Shown here one piece after another: positions 40,601 to 54,116 of a stretch of 64,000 nucleotides of DNA (position 1 is the first letter of the stretch; each line of letters begins with the position of its first letter). The DNA is taken from the NCBI RefSeq assembly GCF_000524195.1, contig NW_020170386.1, positions 377,982 through 441,981 on the forward strand, written 5' to 3'. The notes below the pieces were generated by a model that made no database searches, was not told where the DNA came from, and worked only from the letters and a program-made list of their open reading frames with translations. The position numbers and the translations under genes are program-made. This stretch comes from Echinococcus granulosus. Lineage: Eukaryota; Platyhelminthes; Cestoda; Cyclophyllidea; Taeniidae.

Positions 40601-43600
40601 GGAACGGCACACCCAATGCTTCATTTATCTAACCAGGACTGTGGAAGTGTATGAGTAACTAAAAGTCTTCTGTCAGAAGATCCAAAGTTATAGACCTTTT
40701 GTTCATAACTATTTTGGGTTTATTAAGGCGTGAGCATAATTGAAATTATGGAAATAAAGAAAAAGTACTGTGCCTCTCCCTTTAAAGCATGAAGGCCCTT
40801 GTACGTGTGGATTGCGCGGGACAGGAGACGAACGGTACATGCAACATCGTGTGCAGGCCCCGTGAAGGTGTGAACACGTGCGACTCGGATGGCAACTTCA
40901 TTTGTCTAAGAGGTATCCCACTTCAATATACATGTTTAACCAGGGCTGCCGAAAAGACTTTAGGAGTAAATCAAGAACTTAGAAATGTTTTACTTATAAA
41001 AGTCCTGTTTTACGCCTTGCAACGACTTCTCCCAATTAAAGAAAGCCTCGAAATCGATGAATAGAAGCCAAAAAATAGAGATTTTAAATGATAAAATGAA
41101 AGGAAGCTGTAATCTGTCATGATTAGACAGTTTGAAATTATGGACAGAAGGAGCATTCTGTCCAGAAGGGTCAATTGACGCCTTATAATGCAGGAAAGCA
41201 AATTTTCTTCTCAGGCATTACTGCACACGGTAGTGCGAATTTTCAAAGCCATGATATTTGTTCAGTGTGTTGGAAACTGTACTAGACACAATTATGACAA
41301 GTAACCAATTCAATGATTGCTAATTGAAGTAGGTGCTATTTCAGCCCTTATGTACGTACCGGTTGTAGACGCAGTGCATCTCTCGAGCTGATGAGGTTTA
41401 TGAATTACGCACCAAGGAATCCTTTACCTGACCATTTGAAAAGTTTCCGCCATTTGAGAAAAATGCAGCAATTAATTAAAAATTCAGCCAGTCACCTGTG
41501 TAAAGATTTGTACGTTATCAAAAGTTCGACAACACACCTAACCAAGCATTAATAGCGTGACTGGAAAGAGCCAAATCCTCTAGGCGTCCCTTCCTTCCCG
41601 TATCTTTTGGAATTAGGTCCACAAATAACGCGAAATTTTACTTCAAATTCTACATACTCATGCCGGTTATTAATGAAAAGCATCAGCGTCCACTATATGC
41701 CTACAAGTGGTATTTTTTACCCACTGAGTCGTTAGTGAAAGATGGGTTGCTACCTACTAATATGAATGATATCCCAGTGTGACGGATGCAGCAGTGGCAC
41801 CATTATTTCGATGCTATTCGAACAAACTTATAAGCCTCCTACGTAGTCATTTCTATTGCTTATTTTACACATTTAGGTACATTCTATCGGAAAAGCAAAG
41901 GTAACACACTTTAAGTAAGGTATAAAAATGTACCATTACTTGTGAGAACATCGTCTTGCTGTTGGTAGACCTCCCCTTCTCTGTCGCCCCATAGCTAACT
42001 AAACTACTAACCATCCTTTCGCATCATTTAGGGTTTATGGGTCCAACATGCGATCAGATTGACTACTGTGCCGCAAATGATTGTGCAGACTATGCCATTT
42101 GTCAGTCGTTGCGAGATGGATACAAGTGCGTGTGCAGTGGCTACGAAGGTAAGGCCACTAGCAGGTAACTAAATTGATGTTCTATCATGCTGCTTTTCGT
42201 GGGGTCATCTGCGCAACACACAGTAGACTGTGTTTCGATCTCCGATACCTCATCGGCCATTCTCCTAGGCGCCGTTCGTGTGGCAAGTTAGGAGGACAAG
42301 TAACAGTTTTATAAAGCAACAAATACCCGCTAAATTTCTGTCTTAAGGATGACATTTTACAATAGTACCCATCTATTCCGCCTCATTGATCAATATTAGT
42401 AGTTTTTCAGTCGATTCAGACAAATTGTGCCTCTCAAAATCTCTGCGTGTTTTGAACGAAAACTTACATCTCTGCTGGTGTTAGGACTTCGAAGGATAAT
42501 TATGTCTTTATCGCATTTTAATTTTGCTTTTAAATCTTAATTTTCCAAATCGCGCTATTCAAGCATTAACCTGTCTGAAATACCAAAACAGAGGCAGTAA
42601 TATGACTTTGACTGCATATTCTCCGAAGGAATATCCTATTTAATCCACCTTAACCTACTTTGTTTTCTTTTATTCCAAATTACTAAAATACCTATGTACT
42701 GTGAGGTAGAATCCCGTTTCAGACAGAGAACTCGTGAGAATTTGCCGAACGTGGAGAGCATATTTGACTGATATGATGTGGTATCTTGCATAATAATAAG
42801 CTAATCCTTCTTACAAGTAGAAAACCCACCCAACTCTGTGCCATACTCTTGCAGGTAGTGCATGTGAGAAGGGCTATAATCCCTGCCTCGATGGGTCCCT
42901 CTGCGGCCCTAACGGCCAGTGTAAAGCGGACGGACCAGAGTACCAGTGTGTCTGCGAGGTTGGCTGGGGCGGAAGACACTGTGAAAGAAAGGCCACGCCA
43001 TGCGAACGCGCCGCCCGGGAGCTGGGTCAGTCAACTGTCTGCCTTAACGGTGGCAGCTGTCAGAACATCGGTGACAATGAGTACTACTGTCAATGTCCTC
43101 AACCCAGGACAGGACCCAGGTGCGAGGTGCTGGACGTGAGTTAGAGTTACATTTAATGCTTGTCTGGGTCAGTTAACGTTGTGAAGGTGTCGTGTGTGTA
43201 ATTTGACAGGCTGTAAAAAGGTTACTGGATTAGTAACAGTATAATTACGCAGGCGAGGCAATTCTTACCAGATATGGTGACTCAGTGTAGCTCACAGTAC
43301 AGACAAAGTATAAAATTACCACCTCGATTTGTGTAACAAGTTCATAAGTGTAAATTTCCAGCTCTCTTGTACCAAAAGGAAGTGTTTATCATTTAAACTT
43401 AAACAGACTACACTGGGCTCGTTTGCAAAACACGCGCATCGGCAGTTTCAGTGCCTTCGGTACGTGGTATACATCAGTCTCGTGCATGTCCTTAATTAAA
43501 AACAATACGACTCGAAAGGCACTGTGAATTTCCAAATGCATTGAAATGTACCCGCTTCAATGGATGGGAAGTTTTAAAGCACCTCTCTGCCTTCTCGCAT

Positions 43601-45081
43601 AATGCAGAATTGGTTTTCAGTTGGTTTTTCGCCAAAATAGCAAGTGGCAAATTTCAATTTAGTACAATTAATTTGTAATTTGCACGGGGTAATTCATTTA
43701 AGATCTGTAGTGCCGAAAATTGCTCGGGCCATGGTGCTTGTGCATTTCTGGACTCAAGTGTGGACAGTTTCCACTGCGAATGTAATTACGGATGGACTGG
43801 AGCCTCCTGCAGCCTAAAACTACTGACACCTTGTCAAGTCGCCAGTCAAAAACTTCACACAAATGTGTCAATGGTGTGCCTACACGGTGGCACATGCGTC
43901 GACAACGCTAACGGTGTGGATTTCAGTTGTGAGTGTTTACAAGGCTGGTTCGGGAGGCAATGTGAAATCTTCTTCACCCAGGTATCATATTGTTACCTAG
44001 ATATGATTTAGACGTAGTATCTAACATCTTTGGAAACAAGCCATGTTTTTCACTAAATCAACAATGTATCCAGAATTCCTCCGCTTTTTTTAGAAAAATT
44101 CCATGATTAGTAACAAGTTAAACATTTTCCTCACACTTTTTAAAGACCAATCATTAGTAAGTCATTTATCGTCTTACCATAATTTTGAATTTTCCATAGA
44201 CATTGTACTTCATTCTACCTACGGCAATGTTGCCACTTCTCATCATTGTAGTTATCGCAGCGGCCTATCGAAGATATCTAAGGTAAGGCGAAGAATTTGG
44301 CATAACGTAACTTCAGCCCAAACTGGTGAATACTATCCAACCATGAAGTAAATAACTAAATAGTGCGCAAATTTGACCTTGTAAATCCTAAAATGTGCTA
44401 GAACTTTATTCGAGGGATCTTTTTGTGCACTTTGATAGCAGAGTTGTAGGCCGATATCACGCAGAGACAACAAAAAAAATGATTTTGGTGATGGCACAAT
44501 AGCATGTAATCAGGAGAAGGGTGTCTGAAGTACTCCGCGCATTTCGTGTGGGTGCATTGCAGAGTAGAAATCCAACATAATTATGAACTTGGTTACTCCG
44601 AAAAAATATTGGTACATATACTAGTTTCAATAGCTTATCTACGTAATCATTATAATCTCATACTATTTGATGATTCACTAGTTTCACGAAGTATGCACAT
44701 ATATGCACACTTTTTGCATTTTCAAGGCGAAGATTCTGCGAAAAGACTAAACCCATGACGTATGTTACTCGACGGGTTAGTGAACACAGTGAAGACCCTA
44801 TCAGCCGCAAAATATCTCCGTACGCAATTTACATCCCAAGTGGGGGTGACATTGCTGCCTACGGTCTATACAATGACCCTTACTACATCCAGCCGGTGAA
44901 GGACCAGGAGAAGGTGCCACTCAGCCATCAAAATTCCGACGCAGTAACACTCGACAGGAGAGAGAGCGGCGGAGGTCTCACACCCATTCTGCCACCAAAG
45001 AATGCTCCGGGTGTGAAGGGACCAAGAGGCTCAACCGATAAGCATATTTACATCAATAACTTTAACTCTGCCATCGAGTAG
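37690..45081 (+). CDS. DSL-type Notch ligand (Delta-like), copy A
   Basis: Single-pass ligand expected to activate Notch on neighbouring cells. Exons: 37690-37740 (signal peptide, tentative), 38740-38873, 39548-39653, 40103-40263, 40788-40912, 42032-42148, 42855-43135, 43703-43981, 44200-44282, 44727-45081. All phases close: 563 residues. Exon 1 encodes MVKMLLSVLVYAPVKTA. Exon 2 starts the MNNL domain (NPSGTLIDGNRCDFGSTCD, then VYFLLCI). Exon 4 is the C2-like end (MEIVIDVWDFDIV). DSL spans residues 158-200 with six cysteines and CRPR ... TCDSDGNFICLRGFMGPTC. Five EGF repeats follow, then the transmembrane seg-ment FILPTAMLPLLIIVVIAAAY and a 117-residue cytoplasmic tail with no recognised motif. 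With only five EGF repeats it is compact next to fly Delta. Expression control is not visible. Confidence 0.87.
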
Positions 45082-47523
45082 CAGTCGTGCCTTCGCTAGT
45101 CACGTATATCAGCCCACTAATTTTCATCAAAGTAGGTCATTGACTTTGGTGTATATTCAATACCAACTGACCAGTCATTTTTATGCATTTTAACAACAAA
45201 CGATATTTTGTATTAACGCAAACTTTTCAAATGAACAAGAAAGTTGTGGATATTGTTTCCCTTCCGACAGAAATCGTTCTATGCTTTATATCCCATGGCA
45301 AAGTTTGTAAAAAATTCCTTTTTGGTATAATTTTAATAGCTGTACTTTTTAAACACATAAAAGGGTAAAAGCATTAATAAGCACTTGACAGTGCGGTCAT
45401 AAATTTTACCAAGTGCAAAGAGAAATGGTAGGTTACAAACAACTTGGTTTGCGTTCTTTCTGCAGACGAAACCTGATTATTTATTATGTGTGGATTAAAC
45501 AGTCAATGAACTCGGGAGGGGCATAATTTCCTTGCTATCGCCCATCAAATGCTGTAAGCAAATGCCGATTGACGATCTTACACGAGCTGTACGCAGTCTA
45601 CCCTTCCAGATGTTGCCAGATAACTCGTCCAAACTAAGTCTGTTACATTGAGTGAAGTGTTACGCTTGGAGTGTCCACCTAATCAGTGAGTTGAAATTTT
45701 GTTCAAATCTTCCTTCAATGCGTAACAGAAGGGAGATCGTACTCTCCGGAACTCCAGGTAAGTCGCTTGCTCGGCAATTGGTGGTTTGCGCAGTGCCGCG
45801 CAATTCGCCCAATTGAATGCGTTTATTAAACTTCCCTCACATTGCGTGTCCGAAGATTCGAGCTAAACTTAAAATAAGGCAGACAGTTGTCTCACAAGAC
45901 CACCAATGCACAACAGTGCGTTCTGTAAAATCTTTCGCAATGGCATTAGATTTTCCTCTTGAAAATGCCTTTTTTGTTAATTTTATAAAGATCCTGTGAT
46001 ATGGCAGTCTTTTAAGTTTACATTTGAAGTCGCACTATTACGAAGGAATGGGAGTAAATCCCTTCCATTATTGACTAATTTGCCTCTTCTGAATCCAGAG
46101 TCGTGAATCCCAACTGTGAAGGTAGCATTCAACCATCTTATATTAGCCTCTGATGTATTTTCACATTTGTATCCCACTCACTCAGAACTTTCGCTTATCG
46201 GTTAACATTTTATCTGAGCATCCCTAACACAGCCAATATAAAGACCCCAAGATCATGTTATTCTTCACCCAACGAGACCTCAGCGCGTACATTAGATTAA
46301 CTATCCCGGAAAATGAAAACTTGAAGTTCATTTTTTGTCTCTCATGAATCTCTGCGACCACACAACACTACGCCTTGGGCACCTTTAGCACCGCTTCAGA
46401 ACCGTTTAGTTCAAAATACTTAAAGTGGCAACTTTGATCGCCTACACAAAACCCATTTGTGAGTCCTTGTTAATCAACGGTACGATGGCTGTTGACCGCC
46501 AACCGTAACATTCGGTCCTGTTTTTCAAATGTGGGCATTATGAATATGGTTAATAAAAAAGCGAAGGAGTAAAGCAATCGGTGACAATCTGCAACAACTT
46601 TCTCCGAGACTTTAGTAAATTATTATGGACTGTGATTTGTCAGTCGCTTTCCTCGACGCATTGGAGATGGGTAGACCGAGTCGGATCGGCTAGCGTAATC
46701 TACCAAACAGTGATAAACTGTTCAGCTTAACCGCCGTGTATGTACTTGCGCAAAGCCATAACGAAATCCTTGAGACTAGCGCGAAATTTGCGGTAGACGA
46801 TGTAGCGATTACGTCGCTACTAACTTCGTCAATTTACAGAGCATTTTTGACCAATAGCTCTGCCCAGACAGCTTTTGACTCGCTGTAAAATTCGTGTGAA
46901 ATTACTTTTTAGTATCCATTTATACTTAGTAAAAAGTCTACAAAGCCACCCTTAAGTCGCAGATATGGTGGCCCGATAATCTAAAACCATGTCCCAGTGT
47001 TTGGCCCCTGAATTCTGTATCGTAGCAAACACATATCATAGTTTGACAATTAATCAAACCTCTTATGTTCTTTTGATGCTGGAATACTATGATCGGATGA
47101 AAGAACAATGGAATAAATATATTAGTACTTGATTTAAAGTTATTCTAGTGTAACCTGGAGGTTGCAAATAACTGCAGCATAAATCTTTCCGAGAAACTGA
47201 GGTGAACAAAGGGAAACCGTAAATGGTAGTGGTACTGTTTATTTAGCCATGTTGTGTATCCTCTTTGGCACTTTGCGAGGTCAGTACAATTTAATTATTG
47301 GCTAGAAATTAGAAAATCACAAATGCTTTCCAAGACAAGTAATGGTTCTACTGAGTGCCACAGGAGAGTGATCATTGAAGTATGTATGTGCCAATCTGAT
47401 AAGTCACCGGGCACTTTATAGAGTGAATCAAAAGCCTCACAAATATTCAACTTTGAGGAAAAAGCGAGAGTAGAATTCGCAGGCTGAAGCGTTCAGCGGG
47501 AGCTCGAACAAAGGGTGGGATAG
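45082..47523. other. Intergenic between the convergent DSL genes
   Basis: Holds both 3' UTRs. No further exon or gene is supported, though about 46600-46850 is somewhat GC-richer. A small palindrome tagcga...tcgcta lies at about 46801-46818. Confidence 0.4.
47238..47243 (-). terminator. Candidate polyadenylation signal for DSL copy B
   Basis: AATAAA on the minus strand about 280 nt past the stop of the minus-strand DSL gene. Confidence 0.4.
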
Positions 47524-50500
47524 CTAATTAGCAAACCAGTTCCTGTTCAACGTGACACGGGTTGGATTGAACACCTTACACGGTTCGGGTTCGTCATTCA
47601 CAAACCGGCATGTATTTGCAGGAAAACCACCTTCAATGACAACTGGGCGCACGTGGAAATTTGATTTCTTGGAGTTCATAACAAGCTTTAGTCTGGATGA
47701 GAAGTTTTAGTCGTGGAACATTTCCGATTTGAATAGGCAGAAGTGGCATTAAAATTTATGCATAGCAGAGGATCAGGTGCTCACCTGAAGTTTTTGCACA
47801 CACAAACACAAATCCATGTTAAAATCAAAAGCGATGATATCACTGCTAGAGGGACGATAAAGGCCACTGTCTGAAAAGAAACACGGAACCAAGTATAAAG
47901 CTAAATTTTGATAGCTTGTTCTTCGCTGCACGAGATTAGACATTCGGGTATTTACAGGAACCTACAGGGTTTGGCTGGTGTGTATAGTAAAGGGCAGATA
48001 AGCAAGCATATGTTTGATTATCAAGCCCCAAATTCTACTCAATGTCCTCGCTTTCGGCCCCTTTGTTGCTGATTTCAATGTTGAATCAGCCGAAATGAAC
48101 ACAAAAAATGCCTGTATATTGTCCGACAGATGCCATTCTTTAAACCATTATGACTAAGTGAAGGGCAACGCCTGAGAGTAAAATACCACGTTGTGAATCC
48201 CAGAGTACAAAAAATGGTTAGCATTGACCCACCTGCGTAAAATGGGTTCCGCAACGTTCTCCCAACCACCCATTTATGCACTGGCAGTAGAAGCCAGACC
48301 CATTGTAATGCTCAATGCAAATGCCACCGTGTAGACAAATGGACAGTTGATCTTTGGGCAAGTTATAGAAGGCCGCCTCACAGGCGTTCAAGTATGATAT
48401 TTCACACAGTACACCCTTCCATCCAGGCTCGCATTCGCATACGAAATTATCCAGTCTCGCTCCGAATTGTCGACATTGGCCGTGTCCACTGCAGGTTATG
48501 TTAAAGCAGAACTGCAACAGGGCAAAAGATTACCAAGTTTAATCCCCATTATCAGAAGACGTTCTTCATTTGTTGATAGAAGTGCTTGTAAATCCATAGC
48601 AAAACATGAATGAGGGTGCACTGAACTTCCAAGATCATCTACTGAGTACATAAACGATTAATATGCAATAAAATACTTGAATTAATAAGCCTCGAAATTT
48701 GCACTGGAACACGGATATCAAGTTGGTGTTTATTTAGATTTGGGTGTACCTACATCCAAGAGCTCACATCGTGAGCCGCTGTACCCAGGAGAACAGTAAC
48801 AGGCGTAGCTAGTGCCGTCTGGACTGTCGCGACAGACACCACGGTTCAGACAGACTTCGTCCCCGATGAGTTCACGAGCCCTTTCACACCGCGGATTGAA
48901 CTCTGAGCGGCCGGCCGCACTATGGTCGCCTCTGTTGCCTTTGCCGTCGGTACCTCCGCCGCTGAGGCTGCTGGCACTGCTACTGGGAACAGCGTTTAGA
49001 GGATTTGAGCTCTCTGACGTTGTTATAACTGGAAAAAGACGCAAATCATCATTTCATCTGAGCTGTTAGCTGTCCAGGTAGATAGTCGGAAAATACCAAA
49101 TCGGAAAGACCTGGTTGTGAGTCAACTCAGTTGATAATGATTGTTTTAAAATAAAAGGTAGCTAAAATGGAATGCATGGAACATTAACTGCTAAGCCATG
49201 CCGTTAGGGTGGTGATGATTCGGGCCCTGTGATCCCAACTTGCCATCAAAATTTAAAAATTGGATGACAGTGTAGCGTATTGGGGTCAAAATTTTCGACT
49301 CAAAGTGGAGTCTGTTATTTGTTGCTTAATTTATCAAGAAAGAGGTTATAAATCAACTCGATTTGGGGGGTGTTAGCTGAAAATATAATTTCCGAAGATA
49401 TTAAATGCGGTCGAAATAAAAGGCGATCTTAAGTAATAAGTATTATAAAAATGATTTCACTAGGCTACGCAACAGATTTCTACAACGCAGAATAATTACG
49501 ATGGATTGTTTAAAGCCGGTACACTTTCTACTACCATTGAAAACAACCATATAAAGGACCAACCATTGAAAACCTACCAAATTTATAGGTCATTCGAATT
49601 CTCAAACTGATCAAGGCGTCCAAACTCAAATTAAACCATCATGTCCCTTTTCAAAAACCTTATAGCATTGATTTAAGGGTCAATATAGGACTTAAATACG
49701 ATGGACACACGGGAAACTAAATGCAAACGGTATCTCAGTTTGAATGTAGGTCTAATCGACTCCAAGATCACTACTATACTACCACAAGCTTGAGATTTTA
49801 CGTTGCAATCTCAGCTTTCAAGGTACAATGACACAGAAGTGATGCGCCTCTTATGCTTTAGTTAAAGTGATTACCAATGGAAATTTTGCTAACATTTGGT
49901 ATTCATAGACAGCAACTAAGGTAGACTTACCCTCGATGATTTCACCAGCTGGTTGACGTTCCACAAAGAACTGGCATAAGGGTCCACTAAAACTAGGATT
50001 GCATACCTTTTTCATCGAAGCATTTATCCTATATGATAAAATAAGCGAATTAGACATCCCAATATAGCCTCTAGACAAATTGGAAACTATTTGCTATAAA
50101 TAGTAATAAAGTTCAAGGAATAGCACGTAAGATAATGCCAATATGATTTCAAATAAAACTTCGTGTTACAACAAATGCATCCACCTGAAATCATTCTTGT
50201 AGAAAGTACTGGAGCGATGGAGATTAAGCGGAGTTACATGACTTTTTATATTTTCAATCAGTGCAAGGCCTTCAACTCGACCAACGAAATCGTCATTTGT
50301 AACAATGTCATGGTCCCATGCCTCAATAATCAGGTAGATTTTCTACAAAAGAAGAGAACTCTTAAAGTCTCCTTCTTTAGAGTAACCAATTATCGCCCTG
50401 GTAAAATCATGTAAATAGATGAATTGATAAAGTGGAATGTAAAACACATTTAGAAACTCAATGATAGTCAGTTAAAAGGTACTGTAAATGTGCGATATGG

Positions 50501-53500
50501 AGTAGATGCGATACGTTGAAAGGACTTTTTTCGTTAAGAGGTAGATAGCTAATCGTTGATTCCCATATTCATGGAAGAGTTTTAATAAATGGTAGACATT
50601 TTTCATCGAGGCAGGACAGCAGCTAATCACTTACTATTCTGATCTATATAAGTGCAACTGACGTGGGCCTGAATAAATTCCAGCCAAATTACAAGACTCC
50701 TCCAACCTAAAGGCTTGCATTGGTTTACAGCATCTAGTTGCATGAACAGATGCACTTGGAGATACTGTGCATTGACACACATAGATAAGCTTATAATCCA
50801 CTACTCTTACCCCAGTACCTTACACGAGTTTGAAGGTGTCAACACACTGGTTTGTTTGCTGAGTGAACTGCCAAAACCAATTTTATAAACCACCCCAATT
50901 CCCTGTCGCCTACTGTGGCGGCCACCAAACTATAGCATGGGAAGTGGTCTTGTCACCACTATTACTTACGGTGCCGGAAGATACAAGTCTCAAAGGGCAA
51001 AAGCATTCGTTTTAACGATGGAACGCCTACCTGTGCTGCTTTCATTAGACGTTAAAACGCGATCGTGCAGTCTTACGCTAACCCCGGGATTGCATGGCAG
51101 TTGACAAAGTAGACCAACTTACAGTAACCCGTAAAAGGCCTTCAAATAAGGTGCTGGTTGATTAGCATCCTAAAACAGTGCAAAGTACGCCAGAAGCGTA
51201 TGCAACAGCAATAATATAAAGTGGTCGTGCAACGGTTGACAGTCAGAGATCGCACATGGAGGAGGCAGGAATAGGAACTCAGCTGAAGTCTACGGATTCG
51301 TAATACCAATATGTGATAGATAAGCTGGTAATACAAAAAAAGAGATTACGATCATCGTTTCACGACGATTTCTGTTAACACAGTGGCGAAACGGTTTGCT
51401 TTGAATCGAAGATCCTCGGTCGGATTTCAAGGCTTGAGTAATTTATTCACCATTGGCAAAACACTTGATACGCATGGAGAACATTGACATCACCACAATC
51501 ACCTCATCAATCATTAAAAATAGTTTTCGTGTCTGCGTCTCTTTTCAACGTTGTTTTTACCACTAACATTACTAGCAATCGATTTCAAACCCCTGTAGTT
51601 TAGCTTAGGTATAAATAAAAGATCACTGGAGGATTGTTCGACCACTTTGTGGTTGCAACAAATTGATGAAGATGCTAGAGACATGTGTAAATTTGGAGCA
51701 AGGATGATATGACGTCGGCTGTCCAACCGTAAAAATCAAGAAGAGGGAAATGGATATGAAGCTAAGACCGTACTCTTTTTAATTAAGTTGATTAGTACCG
51801 GTGCTAAGTCATCCCCGTTATTCTACAAAGGTACTGCAAAATATAAATGAATTTTTAGTGTTTATAGTGGGTTCATAAACCTTACGTAACTAATGGCTAT
51901 CTAGAATCGACCACCAAGATGTGTGAAGCAATGAGCAGGTTTGAGTTGATTGAAAAGAGGGTTGATTTCAAGGTCAATCAGTTAGTTAAAGAAGATTGTG
52001 TTAAACATTTAAAATATTGCTTGGGGCCTCAGAAACGCAAGCCGACCCATTTAGAGTTTTTGTGGTATCGTAATATCATCATCTTCAAAGTCACAGAGGT
52101 GGGTGTTCATATAAGTACATATTGCATTTTTACATCGCACAGACTTATAGCAAGTAATTCATTTATGATAATTTTGTACAGGGGTAGCTGACACGTGAAA
52201 CGTGAGAAAAACGAAAGGATGTGTCCTAAATTAGACATTTAGGAGCAAAGTGCTGTGATCAAGAATCGTGAACAAGAAGGACGATGCTGTAAGAAATTAC
52301 TCAACTCGTCAATGTGAATCATAAAAACGCAGAATTGGTGTTTTTAGGTCCGTAGGTAAGCAGGCAATGTTTCTTGTGTCACCTGAACACTACCTGAAAC
52401 TTCTCCAAAGACATCAAAGCTAAATGTGCGTATACGGCCAGAGCTTTGCTAAAGGTCGGGAATCATCCCATTTGTAAACACAACCATTGACAACAAATCA
52501 GAAGATGGGGTATGGGCATGGCCATTGGCAATAGAATTAAGTCTACTACTTACGTTTGTTGGCGCTTTGAACGAAAAATGAAGCATGGTCTCATCGTCAA
52601 ATGTGACGTTTCCAGCATTTGTAATCCGCGAGGTGGTCCTGTTGAAAATATCACAGCCTCTAGGCGGACATAATATAATCTATTAGCAATCACCTTACTC
52701 TAGGAGACCAAATAATTCGTGGCGAAAATGACCGCAGCCTCAATTGAGAGTGATCTGGGACCGCAGTGTCCACGTAGGGGTCATAAATTAGGTCGCCAAA
52801 CGTCGTGTTATGCAAAATCTAGTCCTTTCCCAAAATCCTTAAAACAAATACATCTTAATTGCTAATTGCTTTTTACGCCTTCACATTGTTTAACAGCTTG
52901 AATCGTTTACGAGCATTTGTTAGACTGCTAAGCATTCTAGACGTGAATCCACAAATTTACCAATTCCACGAGGTACATTTATTGGGGACCTTGAAATTTA
53001 GCAAAGCATAACCTCGAACAGGCGTTACTTGTTAAAAAGTGGCCAAAATATTGACAATCCTTCCAGCTTTTATTCACTTAAAGACAATTTAAATGCTACG
53101 CAACATTTCGAGATGTCTTAATAAAATGAAAATGTTGCTATTTCATGCTTGGCGGCAGCTGCATCGCTTACAAAGCTTAGTTGAAGCGCCCATGTGGTTT
53201 GTCAGCAATGAAAATTAGACTTTCCACCGGATTATTCTTGTTCACCGTCTGCTATTGTGCCTTAAATTAGGCGTATGAAGAGCGCAATTACAACACTTGC
53301 CATTAAGGACAAATTTAAAACTTAAACAAGGAATGCTTTAGTCCGACCTTGTTGATGGTACCATAGTTTAGCGATAGCTACATAGTTGTCCATGGAAGCT
53401 GTTTAAGAGAAGCAATAATAACTCCTGGTAGACTGGCAGAATAGGGGAACTAATGCATACCACTTCCTACTCGTATTGTGGAACCTTTGCTCTCCTTAGT

Positions 53501-54116
53501 TTATTAGGAAGTGAATACAAAGTGTTTGTAAGCGTACCTGTTGCCTTCTGTTTTAACACAAATAATAAAGTATAAATCGCAAGAATCGAAAACGTCGCAA
53601 TCATTTCCGCTGGCCAGTGCTCCATCAAGGCTTGCAAACGAAAACGAGAGAGAGAGTGTTCCTCCCGGCTGAAATGGTAATTTCAAACTCGTTTTTGAGG
53701 CATAGATTCATCCATTTAAATTAACATAACAGCAGTTGCCACGCAGATGAAGTTGCGAATTCGGTCCTTACAATCGATGTTGGCTTTCTGAGTGCTTGTA
53801 AAACAAATTAGTCTTTTATCAACTCCGCAACTTCTATGATTTTGCATTTGAATATTTATTTCTTGGAAAGTGTAATGATCGTTCTGCCGGGGATCCGCAA
53901 GCGGTAAAATGTGAGGGACAAAATGACACAGGCTTGCAGAATGGATGACCTGGTTACATCAACGGAGACTTAAGTGGAAATGACAAGGGGACACTTTTGG
54001 GTCGATTAATAGTGTAAATGACACTATTATTCCGAACTGTAGCAAGTTCAACTCACAGAAAGTGCTGATACGACTTGTGCAACGCCGAGCAACCAGATGG
54101 TGAACAAGGTCGCCAT
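47524..54116 (-). CDS. DSL-family membrane protein, copy B, with degenerate DSL domain
   Basis: Paralogue of copy A, convergent with it. Exons (minus): 54116-54057, 53668-53538, 52659-52554, 50342-50185, 50028-49931, 49028-48754, 48511-48233, 47870-47785, 47692-47524; all phases close, 453 residues. Signal peptide [24 protein letters not shown] domain: [20 protein letters not shown], then [14 protein letters not shown]2-like end: [13 protein letters not shown]. The DSL exon keeps only the first part ([14 protein letters not shown]) and lacks the CRPR and TCD/GxxC half. The exon that in copy A completes DSL and encodes EGF 1 is absent. A Ser/Gly linker ([12 protein letters not shown]) leads to three EGF repeats, then the transmembrane segment [19 protein letters not shown] and a short tail. 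Receptor binding by the DSL face is doubtful; it could be a modulator or decoy. Confidence 0.85.

Noticed and set aside
51919..52191. 90-codon plus-strand open frame inside an intron of DSL copy B
   Set aside because: No recognised domain and no splice context; cannot be distinguished from chance.
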